Shown here one piece after another: positions 41,604 to 49,681 of a stretch of DNA of 64,000 bases. The stretch spans positions 62,001 through 126,000 of the forward strand of contig NZ_NSLI01000005.1 of NCBI RefSeq assembly GCF_002288825.1, given 5' to 3'. The notes below the pieces were generated by a model. That model was not told where the DNA came from. It did not search any database and saw only the letters and a program-made list of their open reading frames with translations. Made by a program: the position numbers and the translations under genes. Each line of letters starts with the position of its first letter. The stretch's first letter is position 1. Origin of the DNA: Sphingomonas lenta (GTDB lineage: Bacteria; Pseudomonadota; Alphaproteobacteria; Sphingomonadales; Sphingomonadaceae).

Positions 41604-43901
41604 ATGCTCTCCCGCCGTTCCTTCCTGCTAGGCTCCGCCGCGACGCTGGCCGCAGGCGGGGTCGTCGCGCGGCAGCGGCTGCGCAGGCCCGGCCTGTCCG
41701 CGCCGATCGAGATCGTCGACGACGTGTACGGCGTGCCGCACGTCCGCGCGCGCTCGAAGCCGGACGCGTTCTTCGGCCAGGGCTACGTCGTCGCGCGCGA
41801 CCGGCTGTTCCAGATCGACCTGGCGCACCGGCGCGAACTGGGGCGGTTGGCCGAGGCGTTCGGGCCCAGCTTCGCGGAGCATGACGCCGCCGCGCGCCTG
41901 TTCCTCTATCGCGGCGACCTCGACCGGGAGCTCGCCCGCGTGCCGCGCGAGGTGCTGGCCTGCGCGCGCGCCTATGTCGCGGGCGTCAACGCGCGTATCG
42001 CGGAGGTGGAGCGCGACCCCGCGCTGCTGCCGCTCGAGTACGGCATCCTGGGCGTCATGCCGCTGCGCTGGGACCTGCGCGACCTGGTGCTCACGCGCGG
42101 CGTCCAGATCGGCAACATCGACGACGAGGTCCGCCGCGCCCAGCTCGCCGCGCTCGGCCTGCTGGAGCTGGACGCGCTGGTGGCGCCGCTGCGCCCGGCC
42201 TGGACGCTCAGCGTACCCGAAGGGCTGGACGCGGCCGCCGTGTCGGAGGCCGATATGGGGAGCCTGCTGACGGGCGGCCTGCCGTTCGGCCCCGACACGC
42301 CGGTGGCGGCGCCCGACCCGGTCGAGCGCGCCAACGCCGGATCGAACGCCTGGACGGTGGCGGGCAGCCGCACCGCGACCGGCCGGCCGATCCTGGCGAA
42401 CGACCCGCATCTCGGGATCGGCGGCTTCGGCCCGCGCCATGTGGCGCACCTCTCCGCGCCGGGCCTCGACGTGATCGGCGGCGGCGCGCCCGGATTGCCG
42501 GGCGTCATGCAGGGCCATACCGACCGCTTCGCGTTCGGCCGCACTAACTTCCACATCGACCAGTCCGACCTGTTCGTGCTCGAGCTCGATCCCGCCGACC
42601 CCGAGCGGTATCGCCACGAGGGCGGGTGGCGGCGCTTCGAGCGCGTCGCGGCCGAGATCGCGGTCAAGGGCGAGGCGCCGCGCACCGTCACGCTGCGCTA
42701 CGCCGCGCAGGGGCCCGTCGTGTCGCACGATCCCGCCCGCCGCCGCGCCACCGCGGTCGCGTCCATCGCGATGCAGCCCGGCGGCAGCGGCGCGTTCGCG
42801 ATGATCGCGATCAACCTCGCGCGCGACTGGCGATCGCTCCGGCGCGCGTTCAAGCTGCACCCGTCGCCGACCAACTTCCACTATGCCGACGTGGACGGCA
42901 ATCACGGCTGGCAGGTGATCGGCTTCGCGCCCGTGCGCAAGCGCGGCGACGGCCTACTGCCCGTGCCGGGCGACGGGCGCTACGACTGGACGGGCATGCG
43001 CGACTTCGAGTCGCTGCCGAGCGAGTACAACCCGGCCAAAGGCTGGTTCGCGTCCGCCAACCAGAACAACCTGCCGCCGGACTATCCGAGGGACCGCATC
43101 CCCGCCTTCTCGTTCCGCGACCCGTACCGCTACGAGCGCGTCGCCGAGGTGTTGGCAGCCCAGTCCAAGCACAGCCTCGCCGACAGCGTCCGGCTCCAGC
43201 ACGACACGCTGTCCGAACCCGCGCGGCGGCTCGTGGCGCTGCTCCCGCGCGCACCCTCGCAAGCCGCGCGGCCGGCGGCGGCGATGCTCGCTGGCTGGGA
43301 CGCGCGGCTCGACGCCGACAGCGCGCCCGCCGCGCTGTTCCAGATTCTGTGGCGCGAGCTGGGCGACCGCGTGCTCGCGGCGGTGGTGCCGGAGCAAGCG
43401 AGGCACCTCGTCACCGACATCGCCGCGGGCGAGCTGCTGCGGCTATTGCCGGGCCGGGACGCGCTGATCGACGGGGCGCTCGCCGCGGCCTGGAGCCAAG
43501 CGCAGGCGCAGCTCGGCCCCGACCCGTCGCGGTGGCGCTGGGGAACGCTCCATCAGGTGCGGATCGCGCATCCCTTGTCGCGCATCCCGGCGATCGCCGC
43601 GGCGTTCCCGCCGATCGAGGGCAGGGGCTCGGGCGGCGACGGCTACACCGTCATGGCGCGCTGGACGCCGGGCGGAGGCGGCTGGCGCACCACGGGCGGG
43701 GCGAGCTACCTCCAGGTGATCGACGTCGGCGCGTGGGACGATTCGGTGATGATCAACCTGCCCGGCCAGTCGAACGACCCGCGCTCGCCGCACTACCGCG
43801 ACCACTACGGCCCCTGGATCAGGGGCGACATGCTGCCCATGCCGTTCAGCCGCGCGGCGGTGGACGCCGCGGCGGAGCGGCGCACGGTGCTGACGCCGTG
43901 A
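41604..43901 (+). CDS. penicillin-acylase family Ntn-hydrolase, Tat-exported
   Basis: A 765-residue precursor. A Tat signal (LSRRSFLLGSAATLAAGG) precedes the alpha chain; the autoprocessing nucleophile is Ser247 in NAG-SNAWTVAGSRT, followed by the family LANDPHL motif (ILANDPHLGIGG). Further landmarks are GLPGVMQGHTDRFAFGRTN and NFHYADVDGNHGW. Members hydrolyse amide bonds in penicillins, acyl-homoserine lactones or N-acyl-peptides; the substrate is unknown. First gene of a coupled operon that goes on to a D-amino-acid deacylase (4-base GTGA overlap), which suggests N-acylated amino acids or peptides. Confidence 0.93.
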   Translation: MLSRRSFLLGSAATLAAGGVVARQRLRRPGLSAPIEIVDDVYGVPHVRARSKPDAFFGQGYVVARDRLFQIDLAHRRELGRLAEAFGPSFAEHDAAARLFLYRGDLDRELARVPREVLACARAYVAGVNARIAEVERDPALLPLEYGILGVMPLRWDLRDLVLTRGVQIGNIDDEVRRAQLAALGLLELDALVAPLRPAWTLSVPEGLDAAAVSEADMGSLLTGGLPFGPDTPVAAPDPVERANAGSNAWTVAGSRTATGRPILANDPHLGIGGFGPRHVAHLSAPGLDVIGGGAPGLPGVMQGHTDRFAFGRTNFHIDQSDLFVLELDPADPERYRHEGGWRRFERVAAEIAVKGEAPRTVTLRYAAQGPVVSHDPARRRATAVASIAMQPGGSGAFAMIAINLARDWRSLRRAFKLHPSPTNFHYADVDGNHGWQVIGFAPVRKRGDGLLPVPGDGRYDWTGMRDFESLPSEYNPAKGWFASANQNNLPPDYPRDRIPAFSFRDPYRYERVAEVLAAQSKHSLADSVRLQHDTLSEPARRLVALLPRAPSQAARPAAAMLAGWDARLDADSAPAALFQILWRELGDRVLAAVVPEQARHLVTDIAAGELLRLLPGRDALIDGALAAAWSQAQAQLGPDPSRWRWGTLHQVRIAHPLSRIPAIAAAFPPIEGRGSGGDGYTVMARWTPGGGGWRTTGGASYLQVIDVGAWDDSVMINLPGQSNDPRSPHYRDHYGPWIRGDMLPMPFSRAAVDAAAERRTVLTP

Positions 43902-45490
43902 GCCTGCGCCGCCTGATCCTCTGCTGCGCCGCGCTGCTGGCCGGGCCGGCGGCGACCAGGCCGTCGGTCGACGTCGTGATCCGCGGCGGCACGATCTACA
44001 CGGGCGCGGAAGCGCCGCCGTTCGTCGGCGACGTCGAGGTCGCGGGCGACCGCATCGTCTATGCCGGTCCCGGCCGGAACACCACCGCGAAGCGGGTGAT
44101 CGACGCGCGCAGCAAGATCGTAGCGCCCGGCTTCATCGACCCGCACACGCATCCCGACACCTATATCCGCTCGGCCGATCCCAAGCAGCGGCTCAACCTC
44201 CCCTGGCTCGCGCAGGGCGTCACCACGATCGTGGTGGGCGGCGACGGCCGCGGTTCGCCCGACGTCGCGGCCGACTTGGGGCGGCTGGAGCGCAGCGGGA
44301 TCGGCACCAACGTCGCCGCCATGGTCGGCTTCGGCGAGATCCGCACGCGCGTGCTGGGCCGCGTCGACCGCGCGCCCACGCCCGCCGAGCTCGCCCGCGA
44401 ACGCGCGCTCGCGGCCAAGGCGATGTGCGAGGGCGCGCTGGGGCTGTCGACCGGCCTGTTCTACGCGCCGCAGAGCTACGCCAGGACCGACGAGGTGGTC
44501 GCGGTCGCCGCCGAGGTCGGCAAACGCGGCGGGCTGTACGATACGCATCAGCGCGACGAATCCAACTACACGATCGGCCTCCTGGCCTCGACGCGCGAGG
44601 CCCTCGCGATCGGCCGCGCGGCGGGAACGCCCGTCCACTTCTCGCACCTGAAGGCATTGGGCGTCGACCTGCACGGCCAGGCGCCCGCGCTCATTGCCGC
44701 GATCGAGCAGGCGCGGGCGGCGGGCCTGCGCGTCACCGCCGACCAGTATCCGTGGCTCGCGTCGGGCTCCAGCCTGGACGCCGCGCTGGTGCCGAACTGG
44801 GCGGTGGACGGCGGCTACAAGGCGCTGCTCGCGCGGCTCGACGACGTAGGCCTGCTCGCGCGGATCAGGACGGAGATGCGCGAGAACCTGCGTCGGCGCG
44901 GCGGCCCGGAGTCGATCCTGCTGACCAGCGCGGGCCGGCCCTGGACGGGCAAGACGCTCGGGCAGGCGGCGGCCGGGTGGAGGGTGGAGCCGATCGACGC
45001 CGCGATCCGCATCTTGCGCGTCCCCAACGCCGCGGGCGACAACCCGGCCGGGGCAGGCGTGGCGAGCTTCAACATGGCCGACCGCGACGTCGATCTGATC
45101 ATGCGCCAGTCCTGGGTGGTGACCGCGTCCGACGGGTCGGACGGCCACCCGCGCCAGTTCGCCAGCTTTCCGCGCAAGTACCGGGTGTATGTCCGCGAGC
45201 GGAAGGTGATCGGGCTCGCCGACTTCATCCGCCGATCGACGGGGCTGACCGCCGACATCTACGGCATCGCGCGGCGCGGCTACCTGCGGCCCGGCTACCA
45301 CGCCGACGTCGTGGTGTTCGATCCCGAGCGCTACGCGCCGCGCGCCGATTATGTCCGGCCCACGCAGCCCAGCGTGGGCGTGGACGCGCTGCTGGTGAAC
45401 GGCCGTCTCGCGCTTGAGCGTGGCGCGCCTACCGGCATCGCCGCCGGCCGCGCGCTCAGGCGGCCGCGCCCGGCCGGCTGCCCCGCATAG
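43898..45490 (+). CDS. N-acyl-D-amino-acid deacylase family amidohydrolase
   Basis: A 530-residue amidohydrolase: short signal-like N-terminus (LILCCAALLAGPAA), metal motif H83-T-H85 in IDPHTHPDTYI, then GVTTIVVGGDGRG, HQRDESNYT, HFSHLKALG, and ASDGSDGHPRQFASFPRK near the C-terminus with the catalytic Asp. The position where classical D-aminoacylases have a metal-binding Cys (GNCG) reads GGDG (D116). Family activity is release of D-amino acids from N-acyl-D-amino acids. GTG start coupled to the preceding gene. Likely periplasmic or lipobox-free exported. Confidence 0.88.
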   Translation: MSLRRLILCCAALLAGPAATRPSVDVVIRGGTIYTGAEAPPFVGDVEVAGDRIVYAGPGRNTTAKRVIDARSKIVAPGFIDPHTHPDTYIRSADPKQRLNLPWLAQGVTTIVVGGDGRGSPDVAADLGRLERSGIGTNVAAMVGFGEIRTRVLGRVDRAPTPAELARERALAAKAMCEGALGLSTGLFYAPQSYARTDEVVAVAAEVGKRGGLYDTHQRDESNYTIGLLASTREALAIGRAAGTPVHFSHLKALGVDLHGQAPALIAAIEQARAAGLRVTADQYPWLASGSSLDAALVPNWAVDGGYKALLARLDDVGLLARIRTEMRENLRRRGGPESILLTSAGRPWTGKTLGQAAAGWRVEPIDAAIRILRVPNAAGDNPAGAGVASFNMADRDVDLIMRQSWVVTASDGSDGHPRQFASFPRKYRVYVRERKVIGLADFIRRSTGLTADIYGIARRGYLRPGYHADVVVFDPERYAPRADYVRPTQPSVGVDALLVNGRLALERGAPTGIAAGRALRRPRPAGCPA

Positions 45491-45559
45491 CCCGACGTTA
45501 TGGATCGCCCCACCTCCGCCACTGGCGACGCCGCGCTCCCCGGCGCTACGCTGGCCGCC

Positions 45560-46597
45560 ATGATCCCGGCACCGTATCTCCTTTACTTAGGTCGCTCCGA
45601 CGACGAAGTCGGCCTCAAGACCTCGCGCGGACTGGCGGTGTTCCGCCGCGACGATTGCGTGGGCGAGTTCCGGCACGACGAGTGCCGCTTCACGCTGGGC
45701 CTGCCGCGCTTGGGGCTAGCGGAGGCGCGTGGGGCCGGAGCGCGGACGCTCGTGCTGGGGATCGCCAATCCGGGCGGGCGGCTCGCGCCCTCGCTCGTCG
45801 AGGAAGCGCTGGAGGCGATCGCGGCGGGCATGAACGTCGCGTCCGGGCTCCACCAGCGCCTGCGCGACGAGCCGCGGCTGGTGCAGGCCGCGGAGGAGGC
45901 CGGCGTTACCCTCTTCGACGTGCGCGACCCGCCGGCGGACCTGCCCGTCGGCAACGGCCTGCCCCGCGCGGGCAAGCGGCTGCTGACCGTCGGCACCGAC
46001 TGCTCGGTCGGCAAGATGTACACGACGCTCGTCCTGCGGGATGCATTTCGCGCGCGGGGCGTGGCGGCCGACTTCCGCGCGACCGGGCAGACGGGCATCC
46101 TGATCGCAGGCGAGGGCGTGCCGCTCGACGCGGTCGTCGCCGACTTCATCTCGGGCGCGATCGAGGCGCTCAGCCCCGCCCGCGACGACGACGGCTGGGA
46201 CCTGATCGAGGGGCAGGGCTCGTTGTTCCACCCCTCCTTCGCGGGCGTGTCGACAGGCCTGCTGCACGGTGCTCAGCCCGCGGCGATCGTCATGTGCCAC
46301 GACCCGTCGCGCCCGCGCATGCGCGGGCTGCCGCACTACCCGCTACCCGACCTGGCCGAGTGCCTGGCGATGAACCTCCAGGTCGCGCGCCTGACCAGCC
46401 CGGACGTCCGCGCGGTCGGCGTCGCGCTCAACACGTCCAAGATGGACGAGGTCGCGGCGCGACGGCTGTGCGACGAGACCGCCGACCGGCTCGCGCTGCC
46501 CTGCACCGATCCCTTCCGCTTCGGCGCCGACCCGATCGCCGACTGGACCCTCCGATGCTTCGCACCCTCCAGCCCCAAGCCGACGGTTTCGGCCTGA
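45560..46597 (+). CDS. dgcN: DgcN-like D-glutamate N-acetyltransferase (DUF1611)
   Basis: A 345-residue protein of the DUF1611 family. A P-loop-like GTDCSVGK (145-152) with MYTTLVLRDAFRARG follows a Rossmann-like N-terminal domain (LVLGIANPGG). Further motifs are FRATGQTGILIAGEGVPLDAVVADFISGAIEAL and IEGQGSLFHPSFAGVSTGLLHG. Known from the family: DgcN acetylates D-Glu with acetyl-CoA, and DgcA then racemises the product to N-acetyl-L-Glu. ATG 45560 is chosen over 45500. It is 69 bases from the deacylase and overlaps dgcA by 43 bases. Confidence 0.85.
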   Translation: MIPAPYLLYLGRSDDEVGLKTSRGLAVFRRDDCVGEFRHDECRFTLGLPRLGLAEARGAGARTLVLGIANPGGRLAPSLVEEALEAIAAGMNVASGLHQRLRDEPRLVQAAEEAGVTLFDVRDPPADLPVGNGLPRAGKRLLTVGTDCSVGKMYTTLVLRDAFRARGVAADFRATGQTGILIAGEGVPLDAVVADFISGAIEALSPARDDDGWDLIEGQGSLFHPSFAGVSTGLLHGAQPAAIVMCHDPSRPRMRGLPHYPLPDLAECLAMNLQVARLTSPDVRAVGVALNTSKMDEVAARRLCDETADRLALPCTDPFRFGADPIADWTLRCFAPSSPKPTVSA

Positions 46598-47547
46598 GCC
46601 GCCCGTTCCGCATCTCGCGCGGCGTCAAGACCGTCGCCGAGGTGGTGACGGTCACGATCGGCCAAGGCGACGCGGTCGGCCGCGGCGAGGGCGTGCCCTA
46701 TCCGCGCTACAGCGAGACGGTCGACGGCGCGCTCGCGGCGGTCGAGGCGGTGCGCCCGCTGATCGAAGCGGGCGCGGGGCGGGAGGAGCTGGCGCGCGCC
46801 ATGCCGGCCGGCGCGGCCCGCAACGCCGTCGACTGCGCGCTGTGGGACCTGGAGGCGCGGCTCGGGGGCACGAGCGTCGCCGCGCTCGCCGGCCGGCCCG
46901 CGCCCGCGCCGATCGCGTCCGCGATCACGATCGGCATCGACGCGCCAGCGGCGATGGCCGACGCCGCGCGCCGGGCCGCGCGCGCGCCGCTCCTCAAGGT
47001 CAAGGTCGACGCCGAGCACGCCGCCGAGCGCATCCGCGCCGTCCGCGCCGCCGCGCCCGACCCCCGGCTGATCGTCGACCCGAACGAGAGCTGGAGCGTG
47101 GGCGATCTCGAGCGGCTGGAGGACCTGCTCGTGGAGAGCCGCGTCGACCTGCTCGAACAGCCATTGCCCGCAGGCGAAGACGGCGCGCTGGCGGGCCGGC
47201 GCTGGCGCGTCCCCGTCTGCGCCGACGAGTCGCTCCACACCCGCGCCGACCTCGACGCGCTCGTCGGTCGATACAGCCACGTCAACATCAAGCTCGACAA
47301 GACGGGCGGGCTGACCGAGGCTCTCCAGCTTGGCGAGGCCGCAAAGGCGAGGGGGTTCGGGCTGATGGTCGGTTGCATGGTGTCGTCGTCGTTGAGTATC
47401 GCGCCGGCGATGCTGGTGGCGGGCGGGGCCGAGTTCGTCGACCTAGACGGCCCGCTCTGGCTGGCCGAGGACCGGCCGGGCGGCGTGGTCGACCGCGACG
47501 GCGTCATGTCGCCGCCCGCGCCCGGCTTCTGGGGCGGCGTGGCTTGA
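46555..47547 (+). CDS. dgcA: DgcA-like N-acetyl-D-glutamate racemase / dipeptide epimerase
   Basis: A 330-residue enolase-superfamily enzyme of the MLE subgroup. The KxK motif is K148-V-K150 (LLKVKVD); metal ligands are D175 (VDPNES), E201 (EQPLP) and D224 (ADES); the second catalytic Lys is K246 in NIKLDKTGG; DLDGP closes the barrel. This residue set is shared by L-Ala-D/L-Glu epimerases of peptidoglycan recycling and by DgcA. The dgcN neighbour favours DgcA, but epimerisation of L-Ala-D-Glu cannot be excluded. It overlaps dgcN by 43 bases and the symporter by 4. Confidence 0.88.
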   Translation: MLRTLQPQADGFGLSRPFRISRGVKTVAEVVTVTIGQGDAVGRGEGVPYPRYSETVDGALAAVEAVRPLIEAGAGREELARAMPAGAARNAVDCALWDLEARLGGTSVAALAGRPAPAPIASAITIGIDAPAAMADAARRAARAPLLKVKVDAEHAAERIRAVRAAAPDPRLIVDPNESWSVGDLERLEDLLVESRVDLLEQPLPAGEDGALAGRRWRVPVCADESLHTRADLDALVGRYSHVNIKLDKTGGLTEALQLGEAAKARGFGLMVGCMVSSSLSIAPAMLVAGGAEFVDLDGPLWLAEDRPGGVVDRDGVMSPPAPGFWGGVA

Positions 47548-48800
47548 GCTTCGCGCGCGGCTGGTTCGCGATCCCGCTCTGGAAGCGGGTCGTCGCGGGC
47601 CTCGTGCTCGGCGTGGCGCTCGGCATGCTCTGGCCGGAGGGCGCGGCGGCGATCCGCATCCTGGGCGAGCTGTTCGTCAGGCTGATCCGCATGCTGGTCG
47701 TGCCCGTCGTGCTCGTCACCGTCGCCGCCGGCATCGCCTCACTCGGCGATCCGCGAAGGCTGGGGCCGATCGGCGGGCGTACGGTGGCGCTGTTCGCGGC
47801 TACGACGCTGATCGCGGTCACGATCGGCATGGCGACCGGCCTCCTGATCCGCCCGGGCGAGGGGATCGCGCTCGCCGGCGTCGCGCCGCACGCGCTCGGC
47901 CAGCCCGTCACGCCGGCCGAGCAGCTCCTCAACATCATTCCCACCAACATTATTGACGCGCTCGCCAAAGGCGACATGCTCGCGATCCTGTTCACCGCCG
48001 TGCTGCTGGGCGTGGGCAGCGTCGTCGCGGGCGAGGCGGGCAGGCCCGTGGTGGCGCTGCTCCAAGCTTTGAGCAACGTGCTCCTCCACATCGTCCGCAT
48101 CGTGATGGAGGTGACCCCCTTCGGCGTGCTCGCGCTGATCGCCAACGCGGTCGCGACAGGGGGTGCGGCGGTGTTCGTCAACATCGGCTGGCTGGCGCTC
48201 TGCGTCCTCGTCGCGTCGCTCGCACAGATGGCGCTGGTGCACGCCACGCTGATCCGGCTCTGGGCCAGGCTGCCCGTGGTGCGTTTCTACCGCGGGATCG
48301 TCGACGCGCTGGCGGTGGCGTTCTCGACGGCGTCGTCCTCCGCGACGCTCCCCGTCGCGCTCAGGGTCGCGAGCGATAACCTCGGCGTCGCCAGGCCGAT
48401 CGCATCTACCGTGCTCCCGCTCGGCGCCAGCATCGGCAAGGACGGCACCGCCATGTATGTGGGCCTGCTCGGCCAGTTCGCGCTCCAGGCGCTGGGCGTT
48501 GTCCCCGACGGGTGGATGCTCGTCGTCATGCTGCTCACCGGCGCGCTCGCGGCGTTCGGCACCGCGCCCATCCCGTCCGCGTCCCTGTTCATGCTGGCCG
48601 CGATGTTGTCGGCGGTGGGCGTGGGACCCGAGCAGACGGCGCTCGTCGTCGGGCTCGTGCTGCCGTTCGACCGCCTGCTCGACATGACGCGCACCGTGCC
48701 GTCCGCGTCCGCCAACCTCACGGTGGCGACGCTGGTCGCCCGCGCCGAGGGCGCGCTGGACGAGCCGCGCTTCCGAGGTCTAGCATCTGCGCCGGCATGA
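47544..48800 (+). CDS. dicarboxylate/amino acid:cation symporter (DAACS family)
   Basis: A 418-residue membrane symporter of the GltP/DctA family. Several helices are visible, plus the serine-rich re-entrant motif STASSSATLPVALR, the GASIGKDGTAMY motif (usually NMDGT), TAPIPSASLFML and DRLLDMTRTVPSASANLTVA. These bind Na+ or H+ and the acidic substrate in the family. The change to KDGT at the third motif is unusual. TTG start overlaps dgcA (TTGA); the stop overlaps the LysR gene. Inferred substrate: glutamate or an N-acyl-glutamate of either configuration. Confidence 0.9.
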   Translation: MSFARGWFAIPLWKRVVAGLVLGVALGMLWPEGAAAIRILGELFVRLIRMLVVPVVLVTVAAGIASLGDPRRLGPIGGRTVALFAATTLIAVTIGMATGLLIRPGEGIALAGVAPHALGQPVTPAEQLLNIIPTNIIDALAKGDMLAILFTAVLLGVGSVVAGEAGRPVVALLQALSNVLLHIVRIVMEVTPFGVLALIANAVATGGAAVFVNIGWLALCVLVASLAQMALVHATLIRLWARLPVVRFYRGIVDALAVAFSTASSSATLPVALRVASDNLGVARPIASTVLPLGASIGKDGTAMYVGLLGQFALQALGVVPDGWMLVVMLLTGALAAFGTAPIPSASLFMLAAMLSAVGVGPEQTALVVGLVLPFDRLLDMTRTVPSASANLTVATLVARAEGALDEPRFRGLASAPA

Positions 48801-49681
48801 ACTTGCGCCATATCGAGATCTTCCACGCGGTCTACGTCAACGGCTCGGTCAGCGCGGCGGCGCGCGCGCTCAACGTGTCGCAGCCGTCCGTCTCCAAGAC
48901 GCTGCGCCACGCCGAGGGCCAGCTCGGCCTGGAGCTGTTCCAGCGCACGGGCGGGCGGCTCGTGCCGACGGAGGACGCGCACGCGCTCTTCTCGGGCGTC
49001 GCCGAAATTCAGGAACGCGTGCGCGCGCTGCGCGAGGTGGGCCGCAACCTGCGCCTCGGCGCGGGAACGAGCCTTCGCGTCTCCGCACTCCCCAGCCTGG
49101 CGCTGGGGCCCTTGCCCGCCGCCGTGGCGCGCTTCCTCGGGCGGCGGCCGGAGGTGCATTTCGACCTCCAGACGATCCACCACGACGACCTGCTTCGGAA
49201 GTTGTACGAGCGCGAGACCGACCTCGCCATCGCGTCCGAAGTGCCGCTGGGCGCACCGCTCGGCTCCGCATGGCTCGGCGAGGGCGAGCTAGTGGTGCTC
49301 TACCGCGAGGCCGACATGCCCGACGCGCCGCCCCGCATCGAGCTGGCGCAGCTCGCCGGCCGGCCCTTCATCTCGCTCGCGGCGAGCGGCCCGATCGGCC
49401 GCGCCTTCACGACCGAGCTCGACCGCTTGGGCGTGGAGCTGGACGAGGTCGCGTCGGCCCGCACCTTCTATATCGCCGCAGCACTCGTCCGCGCGGGCGT
49501 GGGCTGCACGGTGGTCGACGGCTTCACCGCCGAGGCGTCGCTCGCGCCCGGCCTGTCGATGCGGCCGCTGAAACCCTCGCTGACCTACGACGTGCACGCC
49601 GTCCACCTGCTCGACCGGCCGCCTAGCGCGCTCGCGGGCGAGTTCCTGACGACCCTGAGCGACGTGATCGAGGGGCGATGA
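48797..49681 (+). CDS. LysR-family transcriptional regulator
   Basis: A 294-residue LTTR. The N-terminal HTH (LRHIEIFHAVYVNGSVSAAARALNVSQPSVSKTLRHAEGQLGLELFQRTGG) has the expected helix spacing; the effector-binding domain follows from about residue 90. It is translated inside the operon (ATGA overlap on both sides), between the symporter and the PBP4-type peptidase, so it is co-regulated with what it presumably controls. The inducer is unknown; N-acyl-Glu, D-Glu or muropeptides are candidates. Confidence 0.93.
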   Translation: MNLRHIEIFHAVYVNGSVSAAARALNVSQPSVSKTLRHAEGQLGLELFQRTGGRLVPTEDAHALFSGVAEIQERVRALREVGRNLRLGAGTSLRVSALPSLALGPLPAAVARFLGRRPEVHFDLQTIHHDDLLRKLYERETDLAIASEVPLGAPLGSAWLGEGELVVLYREADMPDAPPRIELAQLAGRPFISLAASGPIGRAFTTELDRLGVELDEVASARTFYIAAALVRAGVGCTVVDGFTAEASLAPGLSMRPLKPSLTYDVHAVHLLDRPPSALAGEFLTTLSDVIEGR

